Origin: Demequina lutea
GTDB taxonomy: Bacteria > Actinomycetota > Actinomycetes > Actinomycetales > Demequinaceae
Direction: 5' to 3'
DNA length: 64,000 nucleotides
NCBI RefSeq assembly: GCF_013409005.1
Contig: NZ_JACBZO010000001.1
Coordinates: 2,666,001 to 2,730,000 of the forward strand
The notes under the pieces were generated by a model. It ran no database searches, was not told the DNA's origin, and saw only the letters and a program-made list of their open reading frames with translations. Positions 7,397-15,805 of this stretch are shown here, piece by piece. Numbering within the stretch: the first letter of the stretch is position 1; each line of letters starts with the position of its first letter. Made by a program: the position numbers and the translations under genes.

Positions 7397-9253
7397 ATGT
7401 CCCGTGCAGTAGGCATTGACCTCGGCACCACGAACTCGTGCGTCGCCGTGCTTGAGGGTGGCGAGCCCACCGTCATCGCAAACGCGGAAGGCACCCGCAC
7501 CACCCCATCCGTGGTCGCGTTCTCGAAGACTGGCGAGGTGCTCGTTGGCGAAATCGCCAAGCGTCAGGCCGTCACCAACGTCGATCGCACCATTTCCTCG
7601 GTCAAGCGCCACATGGGCACCGACTGGAACGTGAAGATCGACGACAAGAAGTACACGCCGCAGGAGATTTCCGCGCGCATCCTGGGCAAGCTTAAGCGCG
7701 ACGCCGAGGAGTACTTGGGCGAGAAGGTGACCGATGCGGTCATCACCGTCCCCGCGTACTTCAACGACCACCAGCGCCAGGCCACGAAGGACGCCGGCGA
7801 GATCGCGGGCCTCAACGTGCTACGCATCGTCAATGAGCCCACCGCGGCCGCTCTCGCGTACGGGCTGGACAAGGGCAAGGAGGACGAACTCATCCTCGTC
7901 TTCGACCTCGGTGGTGGAACGTTCGACGTCTCGCTGCTCGAGGTGGGCAAGGACGAGGACGAATTCTCGACCATTCAGGTGCGCGCCACCGCCGGCGACA
8001 ACCGCCTCGGCGGCGACGACTGGGACCAGCGCATCGTCGACTTCCTGGTCAAGGAGGTCAAGAACTCCGAAGGCATCGACCTGACCAAGGACAGGTCGGC
8101 CGTCCAGCGCCTGCGTGAGGCGGCCGAGCAGGCCAAGAAGGAACTCAGCTCCGCGCAGCAGACCACGATCTCGCTCCAGTACCTGAGCATCGGCGAGAAC
8201 GGCCCCGTCCACGTGGACATCAAGCTCACGCGAGCCCAGTTCCAGGAGATGACCAAGGATCTGCTCGAGCGCACCAAGGCGCCGTTCCACCAGGTGATCA
8301 AGGACGCCGGCATCAAGTTGGCCGACATCGACCACGTGGTCATGGTGGGTGGTTCGACGCGCATGCCCGCCGTGACCGAGGTCGTCAAGGAACTCACCGG
8401 CGGCCAGGAGCCAAACAAGGGCGTCAACCCCGACGAGGTCGTCGCCGTAGGCGCCGCGCTCCAGGCGGGAGTCATTCGTGGCGAGCGCAAGGACGTGCTG
8501 CTCATCGACGTCACCCCCTTGAGCCTCGGCATCGAGACCAAGGGCGGCGTGATGACGCAGCTCATCGAGCGCAACACGGCCATCCCGACCAAGTCATCCG
8601 AGGTCTTCTCGACCGCGGACGACAACCAGCCGTCCGTGATGATCCAGGTCTACCAGGGCGAACGCCAGTTCGCCCGCGACAACAAGCTCCTGGGCACGTT
8701 CGAGCTTGGCGGCATTGCGCCCGCCCCGCGCGGGGTGCCGCAGATCGAGGTCACCTTCGACATCGACGCGAACGGCATCGTCCACGTGCACGCAAAGGAC
8801 CGCGGCACCGGCAAGGAGTCTTCGATCACGGTGACCGGCGGCTCCGCGCTCAGCAAGGAAGACATCGAGCGCATGGTGAAGGATGCCGAGGAGCACGCTG
8901 CGGAAGACAAGCAGCGCCGCGAAGAGGCCGAGACCCGGAACAGTGCGGAGACCTTCGCCTACTCGACCGAGAAGATCCTGGCCGACAACGCCGAGAAGGT
9001 GCCCTCCGAGGTGGCCGATGACGTCAAGGCGGCCATCGCCGAGGTTCGCAAGGCCCTCGAGGGCGACGACGCCGCAGCGGTGAAGACCGCACACGACGAC
9101 CTCGTCACCAAGGCTCAGCGCATCGGCGAGGCGATCTACAAGGCCGAGCAGTCCGCCGAGGCAGACGCCCCGGCCGACGGTGAGGCCCCTCGCGCCGACG
9201 GCGAAGAGGACGTTGTCGACGCCGAGATCGTTGACGAGGACGAGAACAAGTAG
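7397..9253 (+). CDS. dnaK: Molecular chaperone DnaK (Hsp70)
   Basis: A 618-residue Hsp70 starts with [15 protein letters not shown], the ATPase phosphate-binding motif. [19 protein letters not shown] and [10 protein letters not shown] signatures follow at the expected spacing, then the substrate-binding domain and a helical lid ending in an acidic tail ([14 protein letters not shown]). It binds unfolded peptides in the cytoplasm under ATP control, with DnaJ and GrpE encoded next. ATG at 7397 follows AAGGAGGA at seven bases; upstream starts in the same frame lie within the HAIR promoter region and are not used. Heat induction by release of HspR from the two HAIR boxes is expected. As in other actinobacteria, DnaK probably also assists HspR. 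Confidence 0.98.
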   Translation: MSRAVGIDLGTTNSCVAVLEGGEPTVIANAEGTRTTPSVVAFSKTGEVLVGEIAKRQAVTNVDRTISSVKRHMGTDWNVKIDDKKYTPQEISARILGKLKRDAEEYLGEKVTDAVITVPAYFNDHQRQATKDAGEIAGLNVLRIVNEPTAAALAYGLDKGKEDELILVFDLGGGTFDVSLLEVGKDEDEFSTIQVRATAGDNRLGGDDWDQRIVDFLVKEVKNSEGIDLTKDRSAVQRLREAAEQAKKELSSAQQTTISLQYLSIGENGPVHVDIKLTRAQFQEMTKDLLERTKAPFHQVIKDAGIKLADIDHVVMVGGSTRMPAVTEVVKELTGGQEPNKGVNPDEVVAVGAALQAGVIRGERKDVLLIDVTPLSLGIETKGGVMTQLIERNTAIPTKSSEVFSTADDNQPSVMIQVYQGERQFARDNKLLGTFELGGIAPAPRGVPQIEVTFDIDANGIVHVHAKDRGTGKESSITVTGGSALSKEDIERMVKDAEEHAAEDKQRREEAETRNSAETFAYSTEKILADNAEKVPSEVADDVKAAIAEVRKALEGDDAAAVKTAHDDLVTKAQRIGEAIYKAEQSAEADAPADGEAPRADGEEDVVDAEIVDEDENK

Positions 9254-9260
9254 CGTGACT

Positions 9261-9290
9261 GGCGACGGGCGGGTTAGCCCGCTCGTCGCC
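9261..9290 (+). repeat. Perfect 13-bp stem-loop between dnaK and grpE
   Basis: Bases 9261-9273 pair with 9278-9290 (GGCGACGGGCGGG against its complement, one G-U pair) around a four-base loop. No T run follows, so it is unlikely to be a complete intrinsic terminator. It could mark an mRNA processing or stabilising site that keeps dnaK more abundant than grpE; that is inference. Confidence 0.6.
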
Positions 9291-9310
9291 GCCGCGCGCG
9301 AAAGGAAGCC

Positions 9311-9886
9311 ATGAGCGACACCACTGGATTCACCTCGCCCGACGACGACGGAGCCGACGAGGCCTTGGCCGAGGCGGAACGCATTGTTGACGGCGCCTCC
9401 GGGCAGACCGTCGACGATTTGAGCGTCGACGAGGACCGCGCAGATGACGCGCTCACCGCGGTCGAACGGAAGGCCTCCGAGCACCTCGCGGACCTGCAGC
9501 GCCTGCAGGCCGAATATGTGAACTACCGCAAGCGCGTCGACCGCGACCGCTTGGCAATGAGCGAATCGGCGACCTCGAAGGTCATCGAGGCCCTGCTTCC
9601 CGTGCTCGACGATGTCGCTGCCGCGCGGGCCCACGGCGACTTGGCCGAGGGCCCCTTCGCTTCGATCGCGGAGAAGCTTGAGGAGACGCTCGGCAAGCTC
9701 GGCTGGTCGAGCTTCGGCACCGTGGGAGACCCCTTCGACCCCACGATCCACGAGGCCCTCATGTCGCAGCCAAGCACCGACGTCACCGAACCCACCGTCG
9801 TCCACGTCGCCCAGCCCGGCCACCGCGTCGGCGATCGCGTCGTGCGCGCCGCGCGCGTCGTCGTCGCGCAGCCGGAAGACCACTAG
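9311..9886 (+). CDS. grpE: Nucleotide exchange factor GrpE
   Basis: The 191-residue protein has the GrpE plan: an acidic disordered start, a long dimerising coiled coil (residues about 50-90 with DLQRLQAEYVNYRKRVDRD, the family core), and a C-terminal beta domain containing GDPFDPTIHEALM. It speeds ADP release from DnaK and acts as a thermosensor. It sits 57 bases after dnaK with the hairpin between. ATG at 9311 follows GAAAGGAAG. The gene order dnaK-grpE-dnaJ-hspR is the standard actinobacterial operon. Confidence 0.96.
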   Translation: MSDTTGFTSPDDDGADEALAEAERIVDGASGQTVDDLSVDEDRADDALTAVERKASEHLADLQRLQAEYVNYRKRVDRDRLAMSESATSKVIEALLPVLDDVAAARAHGDLAEGPFASIAEKLEETLGKLGWSSFGTVGDPFDPTIHEALMSQPSTDVTEPTVVHVAQPGHRVGDRVVRAARVVVAQPEDH

Positions 9887-9925
9887 CGGGCCCCGCCCGC
9901 AGGACATGCTCGAGAGGAGGCGACC

Positions 9926-10852
9926 GTGACTAGCCAGGATTGGTTCAACAAGGACTTCTACGCGATCCTTGGCATCCCCAAGGGCGCCTCACAGGCCGAG
10001 ATCAAGAAGGCCTATCGCAAGGCCGCCAAGGATAACCACCCCGACCGCCACCCGGGCGACGCCGCCGCGGAGAAGCGCTTCAAGGAGATGGGCGAGGCGT
10101 ACGCGGTGCTGAGCGACGCCGAACAGCGCAAGCAGTACGACGGAGTTCGCGCCATGGGAGGCGGCGGCCCACGGTTCCAGGCGGGCGGCCCGGGAGGTGC
10201 CGGCTTCGAGGACGCCTTTGGTGGCGTCTTCAACGGCGGCGCGAACAGGGGTCAGAATTTTGAGGACATCCTGGGCGGGCTGTTCGGCGCTCGCCGGGGA
10301 CCCCAAAGGGGCAACGACGTCGCCGCGGCGACCGAGGTGAGCTTCCGGCAGGCCGCCGAGGGTGCCACCGTCACTCTCAGCATGGACGGCAACAGGCTCT
10401 CAACCCGGCTCCCCGCAGGAGTGGCGGACGGCCAGAAGATCAGGCTGCGTGGAAAGGGCCGTGCGGGCATGCACGGAGGGCCCCCTGGCGACCTGATTCT
10501 GACCATTCATGTAGGGAGGCACAAGGTGTTCACCGTCGACGGAAAGAACCTGCGGATGAATTTGCCGGTTTCTTTTGACGAGGCCGTCCTTGGCGCCACC
10601 GTCGAGGTGCCGACGCTGTCGGGCGAGCGAGTCAAGGTGAAGGTCGCGGCGGGAACGTCGTCTGGCACGACGCTACGCGTGAAGGGCAAGGGCATCGTCG
10701 GAAAGGAAGGCGCCGGCGACCTGCTGGTGCGGGTCGACGTGCACGTGCCCACCAAGTTGAGCAAGCAAGCACGCGAGACAATCCAGGCCTTCGCGCTCGA
10801 GACCGCCAAAGAAGACCCGCGCGAGCGGCTCTACGACGACGCTGCAGGGTAG
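9926..10852 (+). CDS. dnaJ: DnaJ-family co-chaperone lacking the zinc finger
   Basis: The J-domain (residues about 7-75) has the HPD motif within DNHPDRHPGDAAAE. It is followed by a Gly/Phe-rich linker (GFEDAFGGVFNGGANRG) and two C-terminal beta domains (LPAGVADGQKIRLRGKG and VPTLSGERVKVKVAAGT). No Cys-x-x-Cys-x-Gly-x-Gly repeats are present, so it is a class B, CbpA-like J-protein of 308 residues rather than the roughly 380 of classical DnaJ. It should stimulate DnaK ATPase and deliver substrates. GTG at 9926 follows GAGAGGAGG. The gene lies between grpE and hspR in the heat-shock operon, so the dnaJ name is positional. Confidence 0.93.
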   Translation: MTSQDWFNKDFYAILGIPKGASQAEIKKAYRKAAKDNHPDRHPGDAAAEKRFKEMGEAYAVLSDAEQRKQYDGVRAMGGGGPRFQAGGPGGAGFEDAFGGVFNGGANRGQNFEDILGGLFGARRGPQRGNDVAAATEVSFRQAAEGATVTLSMDGNRLSTRLPAGVADGQKIRLRGKGRAGMHGGPPGDLILTIHVGRHKVFTVDGKNLRMNLPVSFDEAVLGATVEVPTLSGERVKVKVAAGTSSGTTLRVKGKGIVGKEGAGDLLVRVDVHVPTKLSKQARETIQAFALETAKEDPRERLYDDAAG

Positions 10853-10913
10853 CGCCCTCACCGAGACGTGACGATCAAGCGGCGACGACGACGCGCCTAC
10901 GGAAGGAGGCACC

Positions 10914-11327
10914 GTGGAACAGCCCAATGTTGACGAGCCTATCTTCCTCATCTCTGCGGCGGCTGAGCTTGCAGGCATGCACGCGCAGACGCTGCGCCAA
11001 TACGACAGGCTTGGCCTCGTGGTGCCACGACGCAGGCCCGGTGGCGGCCGACGCTACTCGCTTCGCGACGTCGTGACGCTGCGCGAGATCCAACGCCTGA
11101 GCCAAGACGAGGGAATCAACCTCGCGGGCATCGCCCGCATCTTGGATCTGAGCAAGCGCGTCGATTGGCTCGAGCGCGAGGTAGAAAGGCTGCGCCCGCG
11201 GGCCGATGTCGGCTCCCGGATTTTCACATCCGGCCCCACCGGAAAGGTCGTCATCGTCGAGCGCGGCCAGAGGGGCCGTCGCGACGAGGGCCGGTCGATG
11301 GTGGTGTGGCGCGGTCGCTCGCAATAG
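10914..11327 (+). CDS. hspR: Heat-shock repressor HspR (MerR family)
   Basis: The 137-residue protein carries a MerR winged helix-turn-helix (LISAAAELAGMHAQTLRQYD then GLVVPRR...RRYSLRDV), a dimerising helix (LDLSKRVDWLEREVERLRP) and a basic tail ending RGRSQ. HspR binds HAIR sites and represses the dnaK operon; the two boxes upstream of dnaK fit. GTG at 10914 follows GGAAGGAGG. Partial copies of this gene recur at about 24.7 kb and 27.7 kb. This one is intact and sits in the normal operon position, so it is the working copy. Confidence 0.96.
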   Translation: MEQPNVDEPIFLISAAAELAGMHAQTLRQYDRLGLVVPRRRPGGGRRYSLRDVVTLREIQRLSQDEGINLAGIARILDLSKRVDWLEREVERLRPRADVGSRIFTSGPTGKVVIVERGQRGRRDEGRSMVVWRGRSQ

Positions 11328-11351
11328 CGCGGCGGGTCGTCGCCTCCTGGA

Positions 11352-11523
11352 CTAGTCGTCGACCTCGATCGTCTTGATCCGGGCACCATGGCCATTGACG
11401 ATGCGCACGTCGCCCTTGCGCACCCCCAGTGCTCGGCGAGCACGGCGATGACTCCCTCGTTTGCGGCACCATCGACCGCCCGCTCGCGAACGAAGACCGC
11501 CAACAAACCGTCCCCGCCCTCGG
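11352..11523 (-). pseudogene. DUF167 (YggU family) gene fragment with frameshift, copy A
   Basis: Read on the minus strand, the piece gives FVRERAVDGAANEGVIAVL in one frame and LGVRKGDVRIVNGHGARIK in the next, the two halves of a DUF167 domain. Compared with the intact copy at 27.8-28.1 kb, one base is missing near 11432 (CACTGGGG here, CACCTCGGG there), and the N-terminus with the RIHVKPGS strand is gone. The spacing and the sequence between it and hspR match those at 27.8 kb. It is clearly a decayed duplicate. Confidence 0.8.
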
Positions 11524-11624
11524 TACCTCAACGGGGTGGGGTGGACCGATAACCGGCATGTGCGGCGCCGAGTCCTCACGACCGTAACGATGCCCGACGC
11601 CGCCCTGACGGCGCTTCAGACGGA

Positions 11625-12599
11625 TCACACCTGACGCTCAGAGGTGGTCCCTCTGTCTATCAGGCGGGGAGCCAGCAAAACGCGTTGGGAGCCCGCGCCA
11701 TCGATCGCGTCAATCGCGACGTGGACGGCCGCAGCGGCGATCTCGTCCACGGGCACCACGACGGTGGTGATGGGTTCCGGCAGTGCCGTCTCGGTGGCGA
11801 TAGCGATCACCGACATGTCGCGAGGCATAGCGATTGTGCGTTGATGGAGCGCGTGCAGCAGAGTCGGCAATTGCGTCTGATCGTGGAGCACAACCGCGGT
11901 GGAGTCCATGACCAGCTGCATCTGACGTCGGCTGAGCGGGGCGGCGTCCCAAACCTTCAAGATGGTTAGCTCGATATCCGGCACCTCGGCGGCTCCTCGT
12001 TCGACTCGCTCCACGGAGTTAAGGCCTTGCGGACCGGAAACCACGGCGATTCTTCGGTGCCCGAGCGCGTGGAGATGTTCCACGGCCAGACGCCCGGCGC
12101 CCTGGTAGTCGAGGTCGGCGATCGAGAGATCGTGGTCGGCGCCGGGTTCTCCCATCAGCACGACCGGGTAGGGAGCCCGGGCCAGAAGCGGCAGCCGTCC
12201 TTCGTCCCAGAGCACGTCCATCACGATAAGCGCGTCGACGAGGAGTCCTCGCTGCAACCGCTGGATCTGCTCCGTCGCCTGCTGCGCGAGAAGCAGCATG
12301 TCGTACCCCTCGGAGCGCAGGGCGAACGCGATCGACATCACAAAGTCGTCGAGAGCGACGATGTCGACCTTGGGGGCGTTGGGGGTCAGCGTCGCAGCGA
12401 GGCCGACCGTCCACGTGCGCCGCGTCGTCAGGGCGAGAGCCGCCGGATCGCGCCGGAAAGCGAGCGCTTCGATGCTCTGCCGCACCCGCTCGCGAGTCGC
12501 CTCCGAAATCGGCCTTTTACCCGAAAGCACGTACGAGACAGTGCTCCTACTCACCCCGGCGTGCCGCGCAACATCGGCGATATTGACCACGCCGACCAT
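11625..12599 (-). CDS. LacI-family transcriptional regulator of the glycan locus
   Basis: A 324-residue LacI/GalR repressor. The N-terminal helix-turn-helix (NIADVARHAGVSRSTVSYVLSGKRPIS) and hinge are followed by a periplasmic-binding-like effector domain with HLHALGHRRIAVVSGP. It is divergent from the sugar importer genes, with a palindromic operator in between, so it probably controls them and itself in response to an arabinose- or xylose-containing sugar. ATG at 12597-12599 is my choice; another ATG lies three codons upstream and GTG codons just inside are possible. The effector domain is somewhat shorter than the usual 340 residues, but nothing essential is visibly lost. Confidence 0.88.
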   Translation of the reverse strand: MVGVVNIADVARHAGVSRSTVSYVLSGKRPISEATRERVRQSIEALAFRRDPAALALTTRRTWTVGLAATLTPNAPKVDIVALDDFVMSIAFALRSEGYDMLLLAQQATEQIQRLQRGLLVDALIVMDVLWDEGRLPLLARAPYPVVLMGEPGADHDLSIADLDYQGAGRLAVEHLHALGHRRIAVVSGPQGLNSVERVERGAAEVPDIELTILKVWDAAPLSRRQMQLVMDSTAVVLHDQTQLPTLLHALHQRTIAMPRDMSVIAIATETALPEPITTVVVPVDEIAAAAVHVAIDAIDGAGSQRVLLAPRLIDRGTTSERQV

Positions 12600-12624
12600 T
12601 ATCCACACATCCGTTGCAGGAAAG

Positions 12625-12644
12625 TTATCGAACTAGTTCGACAA
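12625..12644 (+). promoter_or_regulatory. LacI-type palindromic operator
   Basis: TTATCGAACT followed by AGTTCGACAA is a 20-base inverted repeat with one mismatch; the inner 14 bases (12628-12641) are a perfect palindrome. It lies between the lacI-type start and the binding-protein gene, 100 bases before the latter. A central CTAG or CG with A/T-rich flanks is usual for LacI-family operators. Confidence 0.6.
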
Positions 12645-12743
12645 ATCGCTCGCAAGAGAGTAGAAATGTCTCACTAGGCCCGACTCAACGGCTCCGACGC
12701 CGCCGGTGGCCGGGAACTCATTCACAGCAAGGGAGCTCAAGAA

Positions 12744-13979
12744 ATGACACAACGACGTGTAATGGCAGCTGGGGCGGTGGCACTCGCCGCCGCACTCGCC
12801 GTCTCGGCATGCTCGGCGACAGCCTCGAATAGTTCGGCGACAGCCTCGAACAGCACAGCCAAGTTAAGTCTGTCGGTCGAGGACTACCACACGAACGAGC
12901 CACTGAAGTCCGCGATGGAGGGAGTTTACGAGACTTGTGCCGCATCGATCGGCGTATCGGTCAACTACAGCCATGTGCCTGGTAACAACCTCATTGCGAA
13001 GGTCCTTCAGCAGGCCTCATCGAAGACAATGCCCGACGTGCTTATGCTCGACAACCCTGATGTGGCACGGATCGCAGCGACCGGCGGCCTGACGCCGCTC
13101 TCGGACTACGGAATCTCGACGGAGGGCGTCACACCCTCCGTCATCGAGGCCGGCACATACGAGGGCAAGCTCTACGGCCTCGCCCCGACGGTCAATACGC
13201 TGGGCATTTTCTACAACAAGGACATGTTCGCCGAAGCCGGGATCTCGTCTCCCCCCACGACCTGGGACGAGCTTCGGGCGGATGCCAAGAAGCTCACTAC
13301 AGCAGATCACGCAGGGTTCGCCCTCGGCGCGTACCCGGACGAAGGTGACGCGTGGTCTTTCCTGCCCTTCATGTGGTCCAACGGTGGCGATGAGACGGAT
13401 CTCACCGGGGCGGCGACCGTCCAAGCCTTGCAGTTCTTAGTAGACCTGCTCGGCGACAAATCCATGCCAGTTAGCGTCGTCAACTGGCAGCAGGGCGATG
13501 TTGCAACGCAGTTCGCCAACGGCAAGGTGGCCATGATGATAAACGGCCCTTGGAACATCGCTGGTTTTGAGGCGAGCAAACTCAACTGGGGCACCGCATC
13601 AGTGCCGACCCGAGTGGCGGGCCAGACCGTCCAGTCGCCACTTGGCGGCGAGGCCTACACCGTCCCGAATACCGGCGACTCGGCCAAGATGAACGCGGCT
13701 GGCAAACTCGTCGCATGCATCAACACCTCGGAAAATGAGTTGACGATCTCGAAGTTGACCGGCAACATCCCTTCCATCACCACCGCCGCGCAGACGGTTG
13801 GTTCTGAGGACGCTAATGTCGAGCCCTTCGTGGGGCTTGTCGCGACCGCTCGTGCTCGAACCGCGAAGCTTGGCGTCGAGTGGCCTGCGGCCGCAAAGGC
13901 GATTTACACGGCGGAGGGACTTGCGTTCACTGGCAAGGCCTCGGCATCCGACGCGCTCGCGCAGGCACTGAAGCAGTAG
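12744..13979 (+). CDS. Sugar ABC importer, substrate-binding lipoprotein
   Basis: The 411-residue extracellular solute-binding protein (family 1) begins with a lipoprotein signal (charged MTQRR, hydrophobic Ala/Val core, Cys in VSACSA). A short direct repeat of the linker follows (ATASNSSATASNS), then the binding fold with FYNKDMFAEAG and WSNGGDETDLTGAATVQALQF. It should capture an oligosaccharide and pass it to the two permeases below. ATG at 12744 has GGGAG nine bases upstream. No ATPase gene is in the locus, so a shared MsmK-type ATPase elsewhere is needed. The neighbouring enzymes suggest arabinofuranosyl or xylosyl oligosaccharides as ligand. Confidence 0.9.
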   Translation: MTQRRVMAAGAVALAAALAVSACSATASNSSATASNSTAKLSLSVEDYHTNEPLKSAMEGVYETCAASIGVSVNYSHVPGNNLIAKVLQQASSKTMPDVLMLDNPDVARIAATGGLTPLSDYGISTEGVTPSVIEAGTYEGKLYGLAPTVNTLGIFYNKDMFAEAGISSPPTTWDELRADAKKLTTADHAGFALGAYPDEGDAWSFLPFMWSNGGDETDLTGAATVQALQFLVDLLGDKSMPVSVVNWQQGDVATQFANGKVAMMINGPWNIAGFEASKLNWGTASVPTRVAGQTVQSPLGGEAYTVPNTGDSAKMNAAGKLVACINTSENELTISKLTGNIPSITTAAQTVGSEDANVEPFVGLVATARARTAKLGVEWPAAAKAIYTAEGLAFTGKASASDALAQALKQ

Positions 13980-13986
13980 CGGGACG

Positions 13987-14025
13987 GTGCGACCCGGTCC
14001 GGACTAGCGCCGGGCCGGGTCGCAC
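13987..14025 (+). repeat. Stem-loop between binding-protein and permease genes
   Basis: An 11-bp perfect stem (GTGCGACCCGG at 13987-13997 with its complement at 14015-14025) fills the 69-base gap. Such intercistronic hairpins in ABC sugar operons commonly protect the 5' message and raise the binding protein above the permeases. There is no T run. Confidence 0.55.
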
Positions 14026-14048
14026 ATCCGGCAGAAACGAGACGCGAC

Positions 14049-14990
14049 ATGACTCAAACGATGCAGCACCCTCGGCGAACCCGACTCGCGTGGTGGCGCG
14101 GCCCTAGCGCCGGTAACCGGCTGGCGTTCACCGCCTTCCTCGCACCAGCGGTGGTGTATGTGCTGGCGTACTTTGCGTACCCGGCAATTCAGAACGTCAT
14201 CATGAGTTTCCAGGACTACAGCGCGACGACGTTCTTCACCGGGGAGGCCCCTTGGGTTGGACTCCAGAACTACCGCGACGTTTTCGGGTCGCCCATCTTT
14301 GGCACCACCGTCCTGAACACATTGCTGTTTACCGCCGGTTCCATTGTCGGCCAGTTTGTGATTGGGCTGCTGCTCGCGATCTTCTTCAGCCGTAGATTCC
14401 CGCTCAACTCCGTCCTCCGCGCGCTCCTGCTTCTGCCGTGGCTCATCCCGCTCATCTCATCGAGCTCGATCTGGCGCTGGATGCTGGATCCGGAGAGTGG
14501 CGTGATCAATTACGTGCTGCTCCAACTGCACATGATCTCCACCCCCATCCCCTGGCTCACGAGCCCAAGCCTTGCCCTCCTCGCAGTAGTAATCGTCAAC
14601 GTCTGGTTGGGCATTCCGTTTAACGTGACGATCCTCTACGGCGGCATCAAGGAGGTCCCGAGCGAACTCTACGAGGCGGCCGCGCTTGACGGCGCAACGG
14701 GAGTCAGGGCGTTCCGCTACATCACCTGGCCACTCCTGCGGCCCGTGGTGACCATCGTCCTCGTGCTGGGCGTTATCTACACCCTCAAGGTGTTCGACAT
14801 CATCATCGGTCTGACCGGAGGAGGGCCAGCGAACTCCACGCAGACACTGGCAACCAACTCGTACCAACTGTCCTTCGGCCAGTTCCTCTTCGGTCAAGGG
14901 GCCGCCGTGAGCAACATCCTGATCGTCTTCTCGATGCTTTTTGCCGCGCTTTACCTGTTCCGCACGCGGCGTCAGGCGGATGCAGCATGA
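14049..14990 (+). CDS. Sugar ABC importer permease, MalF/UgpA type
   Basis: This 313-residue inner-membrane permease has about six transmembrane helices, beginning with LAFTAFLAPAVVYVLAYFA. The cytoplasmic EAA loop reads LYEAAALDGATGVRAFRYITWP, the docking site for an ATPase, and the gene ends with an LYLFRTRRQ tail. It forms the channel with the next gene, which it overlaps by four bases (ATGA). Import of a glycan-derived oligosaccharide is inferred from the operon. Confidence 0.93.
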   Translation: MTQTMQHPRRTRLAWWRGPSAGNRLAFTAFLAPAVVYVLAYFAYPAIQNVIMSFQDYSATTFFTGEAPWVGLQNYRDVFGSPIFGTTVLNTLLFTAGSIVGQFVIGLLLAIFFSRRFPLNSVLRALLLLPWLIPLISSSSIWRWMLDPESGVINYVLLQLHMISTPIPWLTSPSLALLAVVIVNVWLGIPFNVTILYGGIKEVPSELYEAAALDGATGVRAFRYITWPLLRPVVTIVLVLGVIYTLKVFDIIIGLTGGGPANSTQTLATNSYQLSFGQFLFGQGAAVSNILIVFSMLFAALYLFRTRRQADAA

Positions 14991-15805
14991 GCGGCAACCG
15001 CCTCTCCGGGCGCCTCCTCTCGACGGCCTTCGGCGTCATCGTGGTGGCCGCCATGCTGTTTCCGTTGTATTGGATGGTCAACCAGAGCCTCCAGCCCGGG
15101 ACCGGGAGCGGGAACAACGCGTTATTCCCCGTCCACCCTGACTTCAGCGTCTACGCGCAGGTCATTGGTGAGCAAGGGTCGAGCCTCCTGACGAGTCTTG
15201 CGATCGCGTTCGGATGCGTGATCGTCACACTAGTAGTGGCCATTCCGGCCGCATTCAGCCTGGCGAAGTTTCCCGGTCGGGCGGTCACCATCGTCCTGAC
15301 TATTCTCCTCGTTTCCCAGATGGTTCCGAGCATCGTGATCGCGAACGCGCTCTACAAGACCTATGTGGACGTCGGGCTGCTCAACAGCCTGCCGGGCCTG
15401 ATTCTCGCGGACGCATCCGCCGCGATCCCCTTCTCGATCCTCGTCATGCGCGCTTTCATGCTCTCCATTCCGGACGGACTGCTCGACGCCGCGCGTGTAG
15501 ACGGCGCCGGACCGATCCGGACGCTCGTCTCGATCGTCATCCCGATCAGCCGAAACTCGATCATTACATCCGCTCTGTTCAGCTTTCTCTTCGCGTGGTC
15601 GGATTTCGTCTTCGCGCTCACCCTCACTACCTCCGGAAAGATTCGTCCCGTGACACTCAGTATTTACGACTACCTCAGCTCGACCATCCAGGACTGGGCG
15701 CCCGTCCTTGCGACTTCGGTGCTCTCTGCCCTGCCAGCGGTGGTGTTACTCGTTGTCGCGCAACGCTACGTGGCCGCTGGCGCACTCGGCGGAGCGATCA
15801 AGTGA
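14987..15805 (+). CDS. Sugar ABC importer permease, MalG/UgpE type
   Basis: The second permease (272 aa) has six hydrophobic segments, starting with STAFGVIVVAAMLFPLYWMV. Its EAA-type loop is LLDAARVDGAGPIRTLVSIVIP, and it has the SDFVFALTL segment typical of MalG relatives. It pairs with the preceding permease (four-base overlap) and is followed without a gap by the GH127 gene (GTGA overlap), so uptake and hydrolysis are transcribed together. Confidence 0.93.
   Translation: MSGNRLSGRLLSTAFGVIVVAAMLFPLYWMVNQSLQPGTGSGNNALFPVHPDFSVYAQVIGEQGSSLLTSLAIAFGCVIVTLVVAIPAAFSLAKFPGRAVTIVLTILLVSQMVPSIVIANALYKTYVDVGLLNSLPGLILADASAAIPFSILVMRAFMLSIPDGLLDAARVDGAGPIRTLVSIVIPISRNSIITSALFSFLFAWSDFVFALTLTTSGKIRPVTLSIYDYLSSTIQDWAPVLATSVLSALPAVVLLVVAQRYVAAGALGGAIK

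Noticed and set aside
8594..9907. A 437-codon minus-strand frame opposite dnaK and grpE
   Set aside because: Shadow frame; low-complexity Gly/Leu/Arg sequence, no ribosome site, no family features.
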